DNA of 64,000 bases from Phascolarctobacterium sp. (GTDB lineage Bacteria; Bacillota; Negativicutes; Acidaminococcales; Acidaminococcaceae). Where the stretch lies: NCBI GenBank assembly GCA_030540395.1, contig JAUNWI010000007.1, forward strand, positions 1 through 64,000. The letters are read 5' to 3'. Below, one piece after another: positions 52,564-61,726 of the stretch. The position numbers and the translations under genes are program-made. The notes below the pieces were generated by a model. That model saw nothing but the letters and a program-made list of their open reading frames with translations. It made no database searches and was not told where the DNA came from. Each line of letters begins with the position of its first letter. Within the stretch, counting starts at the first letter, position 1.

Positions 52564-53202
52564 ATGAGTAATTTTTTACATATAGATGATCTAATAATTA
52601 GGTATCCTGTTTTAGATGTTTGTCATAAGGATATAGTTTCTGCTTATGAGATTCTAGAGAATTGCTTTAAAAATGTTAACAAACTCTTAGTTGCAGGTAA
52701 CGGTGGTTCGGCAGCTGACGCTTTGCATATAGTTGGGGAGTTAATGAAGTCCTTTGTTTTGTCTAGAAAGTTAAGCCATGAGTTATGTAAAGCTATAGAT
52801 AACAATTGTGAGCATGCAGATTATCTGAAAGACAATTTGCAGATGGCATTGCCAGCGATAGCACTGGTTGGTGAGATTGGCTTAACTACCGCTTATAGCA
52901 ATGACGTTGCTCCTGATTTGGCTTTTGCACAACAGGTTTTGGGATATGGAAATACTGGAGATGTCTTCTTAGGGATTTCTACATCTGGGAATTCACAAAA
53001 TATTATTTATGCAGCAGAACTAGCCAAAGCCAAAGGAATGTATGTAGTTGGCTTGACGGGTAAATCCGGTGGCAAGCTTAAAGATCTGTGTGATGTCTGC
53101 ATTAAAGTTCCAGAAAAGGATACTTTTAAAGTGCAGGAGTTACATTTACCTGTATATCATGCCTTGTGTTTAGAATTAGAAAGAGAATTCTATGGTGAGT
53201 GA
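52564..53202 (+). CDS. gmhA: sedoheptulose-7-phosphate isomerase (SIS domain)
   Basis: Converts sedoheptulose 7-phosphate to D-glycero-D-manno-heptose 7-phosphate, the first step toward GDP-heptose. The ATG at 52564 has AAGGAG just upstream; the 52552 codon does not. 212 aa. SIS fold with AGNGGSAADALHIVGEL, FLGISTSGNSQN and GLTGKSGGKL; KVQELHLPVYHALC carries the family Glu/His. It completes the set with hddA and the fusion gene. Confidence 0.93.
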   Translation: MSNFLHIDDLIIRYPVLDVCHKDIVSAYEILENCFKNVNKLLVAGNGGSAADALHIVGELMKSFVLSRKLSHELCKAIDNNCEHADYLKDNLQMALPAIALVGEIGLTTAYSNDVAPDLAFAQQVLGYGNTGDVFLGISTSGNSQNIIYAAELAKAKGMYVVGLTGKSGGKLKDLCDVCIKVPEKDTFKVQELHLPVYHALCLELEREFYGE

Positions 53203-53217
53203 ATTGAGGATTAATGC

Positions 53218-54318
53218 ATGAAGATTTTACTAGATGATGGGATGCAAATAGCTGTAGGCACAGGCATAGGTAAATATAGTATGAGTCTATATAAAGGCCT
53301 ATTACAGAATAATGTAGATGTGCAACTATCTGATTATATTCCGCCGAAAAAGGGAAAAATGTACGATAGATTACATTACTTGTACTACATAAATTCTAAG
53401 GATTATCAAGAGTACATAAAACAGTTTGATTATGTTCTGTATACAAATTATGCAGTTCCATTTATAAAAAATATCAAAACAAGATATGCAGTAACAATTC
53501 ATGACCTAGTAGCCTTCTTGTATCCTGATACACTACCTTTCATGTATCGCTTTTATTCACAAGCCATGATTAGAAATGCCTGTGAAAAAGCAGACTTAAT
53601 ATTCACTGTTTCAAATTCTGCAAAGAATGATATAGTCACTAAGTTCCCCAAAGTAAAGAACAAAATTCATGCAATATGGGCTGGATTATATGATGATAGA
53701 AAACCTTTATCAGAGTATCCTCCATATGAGAATTGCAGGCTGACCGACATTGATAATGTCCCATTCTTCTTGTTTGTTAGCACAATCGAAAAACGCAAGA
53801 ATGTAGGTATGGTTATAGATGCTTTCTTGAAGCTGAAAGGGGAGTATGCTGAAGCTAGTGACTATAAACTTGTTTTAGCAGGTAGGCCTGGCTATGGTTA
53901 TCAAGAGTTTGTAGAAAAAGTAAATGCATCAAAATATTCACAGGATGTTATTTTTGCAGGCTATGTTTCTGATTCAGACTGCAATAGACTATATAATCAT
54001 GCAAAAGCTTTTATTTTTCCTACTGTGTATGAGGGATTTGGGTCTGCTCAAATAGAGTGTATGAATTGCCATCTGCCTATAATTCTTAGTGATATTCCTA
54101 CTAATAGGGAGATATCTAGAGAGTATGGAGAATTTTTTAATTTAAGGAACCTGAGTTCTTTAGAGAAAAAAATGAGTCTGTTTATTTTTGATAAATATAA
54201 TAGAAATGAGAAGGAATTATTGGCAGTTAAATACTTGAAAGAATTCAATTGGCAGATGCTGTCTAAACTGTATTTTAAGCTAATCCAAAATCACAATGAT
54301 AAAAAAGGTGTAGAATAG
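53218..54318 (+). CDS. glycosyltransferase family 4 protein
   Basis: GT-B sugar transferase, 366 aa. The C-terminal half carries the GT4 features: FFLFVSTIEKRKNVGMVIDA, LVLAGRPGYGYQEF, FAGYVSDSDCNRLYNHAKAF and EGFGSAQIECMNCHLPI with the E-x7-E pair. The N-terminal half contains YAVTIHDLVAFLYPDTLP, often seen in mannosyl- or rhamnosyltransferase relatives. Donor and acceptor unknown. Confidence 0.9.
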   Translation: MKILLDDGMQIAVGTGIGKYSMSLYKGLLQNNVDVQLSDYIPPKKGKMYDRLHYLYYINSKDYQEYIKQFDYVLYTNYAVPFIKNIKTRYAVTIHDLVAFLYPDTLPFMYRFYSQAMIRNACEKADLIFTVSNSAKNDIVTKFPKVKNKIHAIWAGLYDDRKPLSEYPPYENCRLTDIDNVPFFLFVSTIEKRKNVGMVIDAFLKLKGEYAEASDYKLVLAGRPGYGYQEFVEKVNASKYSQDVIFAGYVSDSDCNRLYNHAKAFIFPTVYEGFGSAQIECMNCHLPIILSDIPTNREISREYGEFFNLRNLSSLEKKMSLFIFDKYNRNEKELLAVKYLKEFNWQMLSKLYFKLIQNHNDKKGVE

Positions 54319-54320
54319 AA

Positions 54321-55547
54321 ATGATTTATAAATTAATAGTTGGCACTTTACTAACATATATCATATATGTATTCTGTTATGGTATAGTTGTAAAAGTAAC
54401 AATGTATAATGAGTTGCTATTTAATATAAAAACTTATATTCCGGAAATCTTATTATTTCTTTCAATTTGTTTAGGCCTAGTTTGTAGAAAAGCAAAAATA
54501 AGTTTGGATACAGTTATATTATCTGTTTATCTATGCTTTATTGCTTTAATTAATATTATTATTCATGGAATAAATGAACAATGTTTATATTTAACTAGAG
54601 ATTTGTATTTACCTTTATTTTTGTTTTTACTTTTGCGAGGATTGTCTTTTGATGACGAAGCTAAGGAGTGGTTTCTAAAAAAAATAGTCACCTTTTGCAA
54701 GGCATATCTTGTAGTGGGTTTTATTTTAGCCGTTTTAGAACAATATATGGGATGGTATTGGACGTCTAGTTTTTATACAGGATATGCATTTTATGGACAG
54801 GATCCATTATCAAAAGTAAGGATTGCCCATAATTTTGGGCTGTTAAGGGTCCCTAGTATGAGTGGAAATTACGCTACTTTCGGTAACTATTCTGTGTTAG
54901 CTTTTTGCATGGTTATCTTTGGTGGAGAAGATAAAAAGTCTATAAAGGAAGTAATTCTTTGGAGTTTAATTAGTATGGGATGCATAGTATTAAGTACAAA
55001 TAAATCGGCTTTTTTTGCATATAGTATTATAAATATGTATATATTAAGAAAATATATATTGATTGGTAATGCTAGTTTATTTTCTGTTTTGGGATACTTA
55101 ATAGCATCTTTATTAATCATTTTATCAATAGCATTAGGTATGGATGCTACATTAAATGAAAATAGCTTTTTATATAGTTACTATCAGCGGTTTGATGTTT
55201 GGCGCGAAATTGTCAATGGTGTAGATGCTATTGAGGTTATTATTCCATACAATCAATTTTTATATGGTAGCGGTGCAGAAGGAGTGTTTGGCTTTTGGGA
55301 CAACACGTATATTTATTTGTTATTTTCGATAGGTATAGTAGGTGTATTAATCTTATCGAAAATTATTTACTCATTAATTAAAGAACAAGAAAAAATTAAT
55401 CGAATCGCAATACCTGCAACTATAATTCTTTTAGTCTTAAGTCTAACTACTAACATAACTCAGGGGAGAGCTTATTTAACTATATTCTTGATTATAATCT
55501 CTTTGAGATTAAAAACATCTATATGGAATAAAGGAGCAAGTATATGA
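54321..55547 (+). CDS. Wzy-like O-antigen/capsule polymerase
   Basis: 408-aa multi-spanning membrane protein with about ten or eleven TM segments and one larger periplasmic loop (about 150-200, with GMDAT... later). No strict motif exists for Wzy; the call rests on topology, extreme AT-richness, size and location between glycosyltransferases and a flippase. A ligase (WaaL) is the main alternative. The final codons overlap the next start by ATGA. Confidence 0.7.
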   Translation: MIYKLIVGTLLTYIIYVFCYGIVVKVTMYNELLFNIKTYIPEILLFLSICLGLVCRKAKISLDTVILSVYLCFIALINIIIHGINEQCLYLTRDLYLPLFLFLLLRGLSFDDEAKEWFLKKIVTFCKAYLVVGFILAVLEQYMGWYWTSSFYTGYAFYGQDPLSKVRIAHNFGLLRVPSMSGNYATFGNYSVLAFCMVIFGGEDKKSIKEVILWSLISMGCIVLSTNKSAFFAYSIINMYILRKYILIGNASLFSVLGYLIASLLIILSIALGMDATLNENSFLYSYYQRFDVWREIVNGVDAIEVIIPYNQFLYGSGAEGVFGFWDNTYIYLLFSIGIVGVLILSKIIYSLIKEQEKINRIAIPATIILLVLSLTTNITQGRAYLTIFLIIISLRLKTSIWNKGASI

Positions 55548-56779
55548 AAAAAGCTTATATAATGTTGGAAATAGGAATAATAGGGGTTGGCGGTGGACAA
55601 ATGTATACTAGAAATAAAGTATGTTTCATGAGAGAAAAAGAATGGGATGTATTTGTTTTTTCTGGACTTGAAGGAAAAGTTATTATCAGTGAATTAATTG
55701 ATCAGATACCGTTTATAATTCCTGAGTTGATTTCTGCTCCAATGGTATATTCAAAAAAAACAATAAAAGAAGTTATTAATAGAGTTCTTACTCAAGTAAA
55801 AGGGTATGATGAGTATATTATTGAATCAGGATCTGCCCATTTGGCATATTGGGGTGAATTGTTAGCTGAAAGATTAAGATGTAAAAACATGGTTCATTTG
55901 CTTGATGAAAGAAATGACCTACTTGTTCCACTAGATTATTTAGATTTTTATAAATTTAAACTAGAGAGAAGAGAACTATCTGGTATTATAAAGTCTTCAT
56001 TGCCACAGCTATTTAGAAATGCGCCATTTATAAAAGATAATAATAGTTATTATCTTTCATCTGTTTGCCAGAATGTTATTGATGAACATATAGAGGAGTC
56101 TTTTAGCATACCACAATGTGATTTCTCATTATGCTGTATTGGTCGGCTGGAAAAGCCTTATGTTTCTGAAGTAGCTAAGGCGTTTAAACAAGTGGTTATG
56201 AATAATAGAGAAAAGAGTTTTGCTATTGTTTTTATAGGAGATTCTATTAATCGAGCAAATAGGGATAGAATAGTAGATCTTTTGTCAATCGAAAGAAATG
56301 TAAAATTGATAATGCCAGGATTTGTTTTACCAATCCCAAGATCTTTTTTTGAAAAAATTGATTTGTTTGTTTCTTCTGCTGGTAGTGCTGGTGTTTCGTA
56401 TAGAATGAATCGTCCAACGATATCTATTGATTCCGAGGATTTAAAAGCTATTGGTGTTATGGGGTATGATACTTTAAATTCAATAAAAAGAGACAATGAG
56501 CCTCCTCAAGATATTGCTCAATTTATCATGAAAGTGTTGGAAGGAGGATATCTTAATAATTTTGTTTACAGACCCTGTTCTTATGAGCCCAATATAGGTA
56601 CATTGTGTTCTCATTTAGATTTCTATAACCAGTCTAGCAAGAATTTAGAATATTTTCCTATAAAAAAACTCAAACCTGCTGGAAAGGACAAGAAAAAGTA
56701 TATTATTCGTAAACTATTGGGAAAAGAATTATACTTATTACTTAGACCTTTTTACTCGAAATTAATTTCGAAAGGTTAA
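55544..56779 (+). CDS. putative GT-B glycosyltransferase
   Basis: 411 aa. MLEIGIIGVGGGQMYTRNKVCFM at the N-terminus resembles the Gly-rich loop of GT-B enzymes. SLCCIGRLEKPYVSEVAKAF, FAIVFIGDS and LFVSSAGSAGVSYRMNRPTIS resemble the donor domain, although the usual E-x7-E is not obvious. It starts within the Wzy stop codon. Likely a divergent glycosyltransferase of the repeat unit; other transferase roles remain possible. Confidence 0.65.
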   Translation: MKKAYIMLEIGIIGVGGGQMYTRNKVCFMREKEWDVFVFSGLEGKVIISELIDQIPFIIPELISAPMVYSKKTIKEVINRVLTQVKGYDEYIIESGSAHLAYWGELLAERLRCKNMVHLLDERNDLLVPLDYLDFYKFKLERRELSGIIKSSLPQLFRNAPFIKDNNSYYLSSVCQNVIDEHIEESFSIPQCDFSLCCIGRLEKPYVSEVAKAFKQVVMNNREKSFAIVFIGDSINRANRDRIVDLLSIERNVKLIMPGFVLPIPRSFFEKIDLFVSSAGSAGVSYRMNRPTISIDSEDLKAIGVMGYDTLNSIKRDNEPPQDIAQFIMKVLEGGYLNNFVYRPCSYEPNIGTLCSHLDFYNQSSKNLEYFPIKKLKPAGKDKKKYIIRKLLGKELYLLLRPFYSKLISKG

Positions 56780-56782
56780 GAT

Positions 56783-58210
56783 ATGAAAGCAGCTTTATTA
56801 TGGAAACTTTTAGAGCGGTTTTCAGTTCAAGGTTCCCAATTCATAATTCAAGTATTTTTAGCTAGGCTACTCTCTCCAGAACACTACGGGGCCTTAGCAA
56901 TCATGATGATTGTAGTAAACCTTGCTAACGTTGTTATACAAAATGGCTTCAATACTGCACTTATTCAAAATAAAGATGCTAATGATGAAGATTTTTCTTC
57001 AGTGTTCTGGTTAGTTTTAGGAATTTCTTGTTATGTGTATGTTGGATTGTGGTATATAGCCCCTCATATGGCATCATTTTACAACATGGCGTATTTAGTG
57101 AATCCGTTTAGAGTTATCTGCCTGATGATGATTCCAGGTGCACTAAATTCTGTACAGTTAGCTATTATAAGAAAAAATATGGATTTTAAGAAGGAATTTA
57201 CTAGTAATCTTGTGTCTATAGTAATTTCAGGATTTATTGGCATTACTTGTGCCTATATAGGTTTAGGGTTATGGGCTCTTGTAGTGCAAACCCTTTTAAA
57301 CACGACTATTAGTTGCTTCACAATGTGGAAAGTGGTAGGTTGGCGTCCATCATTTATCTTTAATAGCAATAGGGTTAAGGTTTTGTTCTCATATGGTTAT
57401 AAACTTGTTTTAGCTGGAGTAATAGATACTCTGTACGGTAATTTAAGTGCCTTTGTAATAGGAGCTAAATATAGTTCGGCATCGTTGGGTTACTATGCAC
57501 GTGGTAATCAATTTCCGGCGGCATTAATGGGAGCAATAAATTCTGCTGTGCAGAGTGTTATGTTACCCGCTCTTTCTATAATTCAAGATAATAAGAAAGA
57601 GTTTAAACTGTTGATGAGAAAATCTATAACCTTATCCTGTTACGTAGTTTTCTTACTAATGGCCATATTGGCAGGTATTGCAAAGCCGATGGTTTCGTTA
57701 GTATTAACAGATAAATGGCTTCCATGTGTACCATATATACAAATTTTCTGTTTTACTTATGCTTTTTGGCCTGTTCATACTAATAATCTTCAGGCAATAA
57801 ATGCATTAGGTAGAAGTGACATATTCCTCAAGCTAGAAGTCATTAAGAAGGTTATTGGATTATCAGCTTTGGCTTTTGCTGTTTACTATTATGACGATCC
57901 CATTTCAATTGCTGGAATGGGAATAGTAACAGCAATCACCAGTTCTTTTATTAATTGTTATCCCAATAAGTATCTATTAGATTATTCTTATTTTGAACAA
58001 ATGAAGGACTTATTACCATATTCTATCTTGGCCTTAACCACTTGTTTAATTGAATTATTAATTGTCACTTATATAGATAATAGTATTATTGCAATGGTTT
58101 TGGCAATAATCGGTGGGACTTTGTTCTACGTCTTTGTTTCGAGCTTGTCGAAACTTGAAGCATACATGTTTATATATGAGAAAATTATAGCGTTAATTAG
58201 GGGAAAATAG
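56783..58210 (+). CDS. Wzx-like lipopolysaccharide/exopolysaccharide flippase (MOP superfamily)
   Basis: 475-aa membrane protein with 12-14 TM segments that should flip the lipid-linked repeat to the periplasm. The N-terminus LLERFSVQGSQFIIQVFLARLLSPEHYGALA and the LGYYARGNQFP segment are typical of the PST/WzxC branch. Together with the Wzy-like gene upstream it indicates Wzx/Wzy-dependent assembly. Confidence 0.9.
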   Translation: MKAALLWKLLERFSVQGSQFIIQVFLARLLSPEHYGALAIMMIVVNLANVVIQNGFNTALIQNKDANDEDFSSVFWLVLGISCYVYVGLWYIAPHMASFYNMAYLVNPFRVICLMMIPGALNSVQLAIIRKNMDFKKEFTSNLVSIVISGFIGITCAYIGLGLWALVVQTLLNTTISCFTMWKVVGWRPSFIFNSNRVKVLFSYGYKLVLAGVIDTLYGNLSAFVIGAKYSSASLGYYARGNQFPAALMGAINSAVQSVMLPALSIIQDNKKEFKLLMRKSITLSCYVVFLLMAILAGIAKPMVSLVLTDKWLPCVPYIQIFCFTYAFWPVHTNNLQAINALGRSDIFLKLEVIKKVIGLSALAFAVYYYDDPISIAGMGIVTAITSSFINCYPNKYLLDYSYFEQMKDLLPYSILALTTCLIELLIVTYIDNSIIAMVLAIIGGTLFYVFVSSLSKLEAYMFIYEKIIALIRGK

Positions 58211-58212
58211 AA

Positions 58213-59424
58213 ATGACTAAAATGAAAAAAATATTATTATTAGGGGGTTCTGCCCAACAAGTTGTGGCTATTAAAGCTGCTAAAAGACTTGGTTATTATA
58301 CCGTTTTGTGTGATTATTTGCCTGATAATCCAGGTCAATATGAGGCAGATAAGTACTATAACGTTAGTACAACTGATATTGAAGAAGTTTATAAGATTGC
58401 TGTTAAAGAGCAAGTAGATGGTATTTTGCCATATGCATCCGACCCTGCAGCCTTGCCGGCGGCAGTTGTAGCCGAAAGATTGGGCTTGCCTACAAATCCT
58501 GTGAAAGCTGTAGAGATTCTAGGTGTTAAACATAATTTTAGAAGATTTTTAGAAGACAACGGTTTTGCTTGCCCTAGAAATATTGTTATTGATGCTTGTC
58601 AGGAGCTTGAGAAAACAAAAGCGCAGGCATCTGCCCTCAGTTTTCCTATAGTTGTTAAACCGACAGATTCTTCAGGGTCTAAGGGTGTAAACGTTTTACA
58701 TGATATAAACTTATTGGAAGAAGCGGTTAAGCAAGCTGCTAGTTACTCTAGAAATAGGATATTGATCCTAGAGGAATATATTGAGAGTAGTTTTCCTGCT
58801 GTTGTAGGGGGAGATATTTTTGTTTGGAATGGGAAGATAGTATTATTTGGGGAAATGGCTTGCTTACGTGGCAATAAAGGAAAAGGACTTGTCCCCATAG
58901 GGAAAAAAAATCCTGGAGGAATGGACAATAAACAAATTGAAAACATACATGATGAATTAAGCAGATTAATTTCAGCATTGGGAATCAAATTTGGTGAATT
59001 GAATATTGAACTTTTATTAGACAAGAATGACAATGTGCATTTTCTAGAAGTAGGTCCTCGCGCTGGAGGTAATATGATACCGATACAGTTGTCAGATATT
59101 TTTGGCGTTAATTTAGTAGAGGCCAATGTGTTAGCTGCCATGGGAGAAAATCCAAAAATCAACCCTAAGCGTAAAGAGGGATGTTATTTAACATATGTAC
59201 TTCATAGTTATGCAGATGGACGTTTCAACTGTGTGTCAATAGAGGAACCATATGCTCAAAAAGTTTATCGCAAGGTTATTTACAAAAATGTTGGAGATAT
59301 TGTAGAAGCTTTTGATGGAGCTGGTAAAGCATTAGGCATCTTATTCTTCCGCTTTGATACCCAAGATGAAATGGAGAAGTTTTGTGAAAGAGCTGAGGAA
59401 ATTGTGATAGTAAACTTAGCTTAG
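58213..59424 (+). CDS. ATP-grasp domain carboxylate-amine ligase-like protein
   Basis: 403 aa. N-terminal pre-ATP-grasp domain (LLLGGSAQQVVAIKAAKRLG), ATP-grasp domain with FPIVVKPTDSSGSKGVNVL and metal-binding FLEVGPRAGGNMIP, and a C-terminal tail resembling PurK/PylC-type ligases. Such enzymes activate a carboxylate as acyl phosphate and join it to an amine. In a polysaccharide operon it may attach an amino acid or acid to an amino sugar, or make a precursor for that. Substrate unknown. Confidence 0.85.
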   Translation: MTKMKKILLLGGSAQQVVAIKAAKRLGYYTVLCDYLPDNPGQYEADKYYNVSTTDIEEVYKIAVKEQVDGILPYASDPAALPAAVVAERLGLPTNPVKAVEILGVKHNFRRFLEDNGFACPRNIVIDACQELEKTKAQASALSFPIVVKPTDSSGSKGVNVLHDINLLEEAVKQAASYSRNRILILEEYIESSFPAVVGGDIFVWNGKIVLFGEMACLRGNKGKGLVPIGKKNPGGMDNKQIENIHDELSRLISALGIKFGELNIELLLDKNDNVHFLEVGPRAGGNMIPIQLSDIFGVNLVEANVLAAMGENPKINPKRKEGCYLTYVLHSYADGRFNCVSIEEPYAQKVYRKVIYKNVGDIVEAFDGAGKALGILFFRFDTQDEMEKFCERAEEIVIVNLA

Positions 59425-59447
59425 CTGTTTTTCGGAAGGTGTTGTTA

Positions 59448-60422
59448 ATGAGGGAAATAGGCGGATATATCGAACTCGATAACTATCGTGGCACTATGTT
59501 ATATCATGATGCTGTATTACTCAATTGTGGTAGAAATGCGCTGGCATACCTTATTAAGGCAAGGGGAATAAAGAGAATTTTCTTACCCTACTATCTATGT
59601 GATTCCGTCACAAATGTATGTAAAAGGTATGGAGTAACGATAAAATATTATCATATTGGTGACGATTGGTTACCAGCACATATTGATTTAGAAAAAGATG
59701 ATTGGTTATATATTGTAAATTATTATGGTCAGATATCTAATTCTACAATAACTAGTATAGTTGAGAAGTTTAAAAATGTTATTGTAGATAATGCACAGGC
59801 ATATTTTCAAGAGCCTGTTGATGGAGTAGATACCTTATATACTTGTAGAAAATATTTTGGAGTGCCTGATGGTGCAGTATTGTATACAAGTGCTGGTTTA
59901 AATGATCCATTGGTGCAAGATGTCTCATTTGATAGAATGCGTTTCTTGCTAGGTAGATATGAGAAAACGGCGTCTGAGTTTTATGATCTATATGTAGAAA
60001 ATAATCACTTGTTTACAAATGAACCAATTAAGACAATGTCCAAAATAACTAGAAATTTATTGTGTGGACTTGATTATGACTTTATAAGAAAGAGAAGAAC
60101 GAACAATTTTAGAATCTTACATAGCGAGTTAGGAAGGTATAATAAGCTTAGGTTAACGGTTCCTAAAGGGGCTTTTATGTATCCTTTTTACATAGACAAT
60201 GGATATGAAATTAGGAAAAAACTCCAGGAGCAAAAGATCTACATTCCTTTGCTGTGGCCTTATGTAATGGATGTATGTGATAAATATGATATTGAGTGTG
60301 ATATGGCTAAGAACATACTACCGTTGCCTGTAGACCAGCGATATGGAGATGAAGATATGAAATATATTTATAAGATTATCATTGAAATTTTGAAAAAGAG
60401 AAACATTTTACTAGAGGAGTGA
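59448..60422 (+). CDS. PLP-dependent aminotransferase-like protein (DegT-like fold)
   Basis: 324 aa from the ATG at 59448, behind GGAAGGTG. It looks like a shortened fold type I PLP enzyme: NCGRNALAYLIKARG at the cofactor phosphate region, D114 in VDNAQAYF as the pyridine-binding Asp, and K135 in TCRKYFGVPDGA as the likely Schiff-base lysine. It is shorter than standard DegT sugar aminotransferases (about 370-400 aa), so substrate predictions from that family are risky. Sits between an ATP-grasp ligase and a NeuD-like acyltransferase, which suggests making and then acylating an amine. Confidence 0.78.
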   Translation: MREIGGYIELDNYRGTMLYHDAVLLNCGRNALAYLIKARGIKRIFLPYYLCDSVTNVCKRYGVTIKYYHIGDDWLPAHIDLEKDDWLYIVNYYGQISNSTITSIVEKFKNVIVDNAQAYFQEPVDGVDTLYTCRKYFGVPDGAVLYTSAGLNDPLVQDVSFDRMRFLLGRYEKTASEFYDLYVENNHLFTNEPIKTMSKITRNLLCGLDYDFIRKRRTNNFRILHSELGRYNKLRLTVPKGAFMYPFYIDNGYEIRKKLQEQKIYIPLLWPYVMDVCDKYDIECDMAKNILPLPVDQRYGDEDMKYIYKIIIEILKKRNILLEE

Positions 60423-60427
60423 TTGTT

Positions 60428-61072
60428 TTGAAAGATATCATTATTGTTTGTGCTGGTGGGTTTGGATGTGAAGTTTACGATATTATAGAGTGTATTAATC
60501 GAAAAGCAGAAGAGAAAGGAGAAGAAAAGCCCTATAATTTGCTTGGGTTTCTAAGTGATGTAAATGTTGATTTATCTTCAAAAAAAGTTAATTCTACAGT
60601 AATTGGAGACATACAAAACTGGTATCCTAAAGGTAATGAAGTTTATGCTTTAGGTATATCTACTCCTAAAGATAAGGAACGGTTGTCCAATTTATTAAAA
60701 AGTAGAGGTGCTGAATTTGAAACTTTAATAAGCCCTTATAGCATTGTGCATAAAGATGTTGAGTTTGGAGAGGGATGCATAGTAACCGCTTATAGTATAA
60801 GTAGAGGTGCTAAAATAGGTAATTTTGTTAATGTGATGGGTTCTATGGTTGGTAGTGGTGCTGTTATAGGTGATTATAGTACAACTACTGGATTTACAAA
60901 TATAACAAATGCCACTTTAGGTAAAAGGGTTTATGTTGGTAGTCATGCAGTCATAATGAATAATAAGAAAATAGGAGATGATGCTTTTATTGCTGCATGC
61001 AGTTTGGTTGTTTCAAATGTAAAAGCTGGCAAAAAAATGTTTGGTGTACCTGCTAAATCATTTGAACTATAG
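60428..61072 (+). CDS. NeuD/PglD family sugar O- or N-acyltransferase
   Basis: About 214 aa. The TTG at 60428 is preferred because GAGGAG stands eight bases before it; a GTG at 60419 overlapping the previous stop is the alternative. N-terminal Rossmann-like PglD_N domain (IIIVCAGGFGCEVYDII, LLGFLSDVN) and a C-terminal left-handed beta-helix (VEFGEGCIVTAYSIS onward) that ends AGKKMFGVPAKSF. Family members acetylate amino sugars from acetyl-CoA. Here other acyl donors are possible given the ketoacyl synthase genes downstream. Confidence 0.85.
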   Translation: MKDIIIVCAGGFGCEVYDIIECINRKAEEKGEEKPYNLLGFLSDVNVDLSSKKVNSTVIGDIQNWYPKGNEVYALGISTPKDKERLSNLLKSRGAEFETLISPYSIVHKDVEFGEGCIVTAYSISRGAKIGNFVNVMGSMVGSGAVIGDYSTTTGFTNITNATLGKRVYVGSHAVIMNNKKIGDDAFIAACSLVVSNVKAGKKMFGVPAKSFEL

Positions 61073-61084
61073 GTTTTGATTAAA

Positions 61085-61726
61085 ATGAAAATCAAAAGGT
61101 TTAATAATAATTTAGTAAGAGCAAATATGTATCTCATTGAAAATGATGAGCATTCATTAATAATTGATCCGAGTACAATTGATTATTTATCAATAAACGG
61201 GGTAGTAGACTACATCATCCTAACTCATGAACACTATGATCATATTAGTGCTGTTAATTATTGGAAAGATAAAACGAATGCCAAAGTCATTGCTAGTGCT
61301 AACTGCCAGAAGGGATTGCAAAACCCAGCTAGGAATTTTTCTAGGTTCTATAAAGAATTCTGTGAGCTGCAAACAATGATCAAAATAGAAGATGATATTG
61401 AAAACTGTGAGTATAGTTGTAGTGCAGATATAACCTTTAATGGTGAATATTTGTTAAACTGGCAAAGTAACAGTTTAAGGCTGTTTGAGTGTCCTGGGCA
61501 TTCTAAAGGTAGTATTTGCGTTCTATTGAACAATAAGATTTTGTTTTGTGGAGATACTTTATTCAAGGATTATCCTATTGCAACTGGTTTTCCTGGAGGT
61601 AGCAAGAAGCAGTGGGTTGAATATAGCAAGCCTATGTTGAAGAGTTTACCTAAAGATATTATTGTATATCCGGGGCATTTTCAGCCATTTAAATTGAAAG
61701 ATTACAAGTTTTGGGAGGTAATTTGA
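61085..61726 (+). CDS. metallo-beta-lactamase-fold hydrolase
   Basis: 213 aa from the ATG at 61085. Complete dinuclear metal site of the glyoxalase II-like branch: H48, H50, D52 and H53 in THEHYDH, a His in CPGHSKG, Asp in CGDTLF and His in YPGHFQP. Such enzymes cleave thioesters (hydroxyacyl-glutathione or similar). Next to ketoacyl-ACP synthases and a reductase, a thioesterase-like role is attractive but inferred. The stop shares a base with the next start. Confidence 0.85.
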   Translation: MKIKRFNNNLVRANMYLIENDEHSLIIDPSTIDYLSINGVVDYIILTHEHYDHISAVNYWKDKTNAKVIASANCQKGLQNPARNFSRFYKEFCELQTMIKIEDDIENCEYSCSADITFNGEYLLNWQSNSLRLFECPGHSKGSICVLLNNKILFCGDTLFKDYPIATGFPGGSKKQWVEYSKPMLKSLPKDIIVYPGHFQPFKLKDYKFWEVI

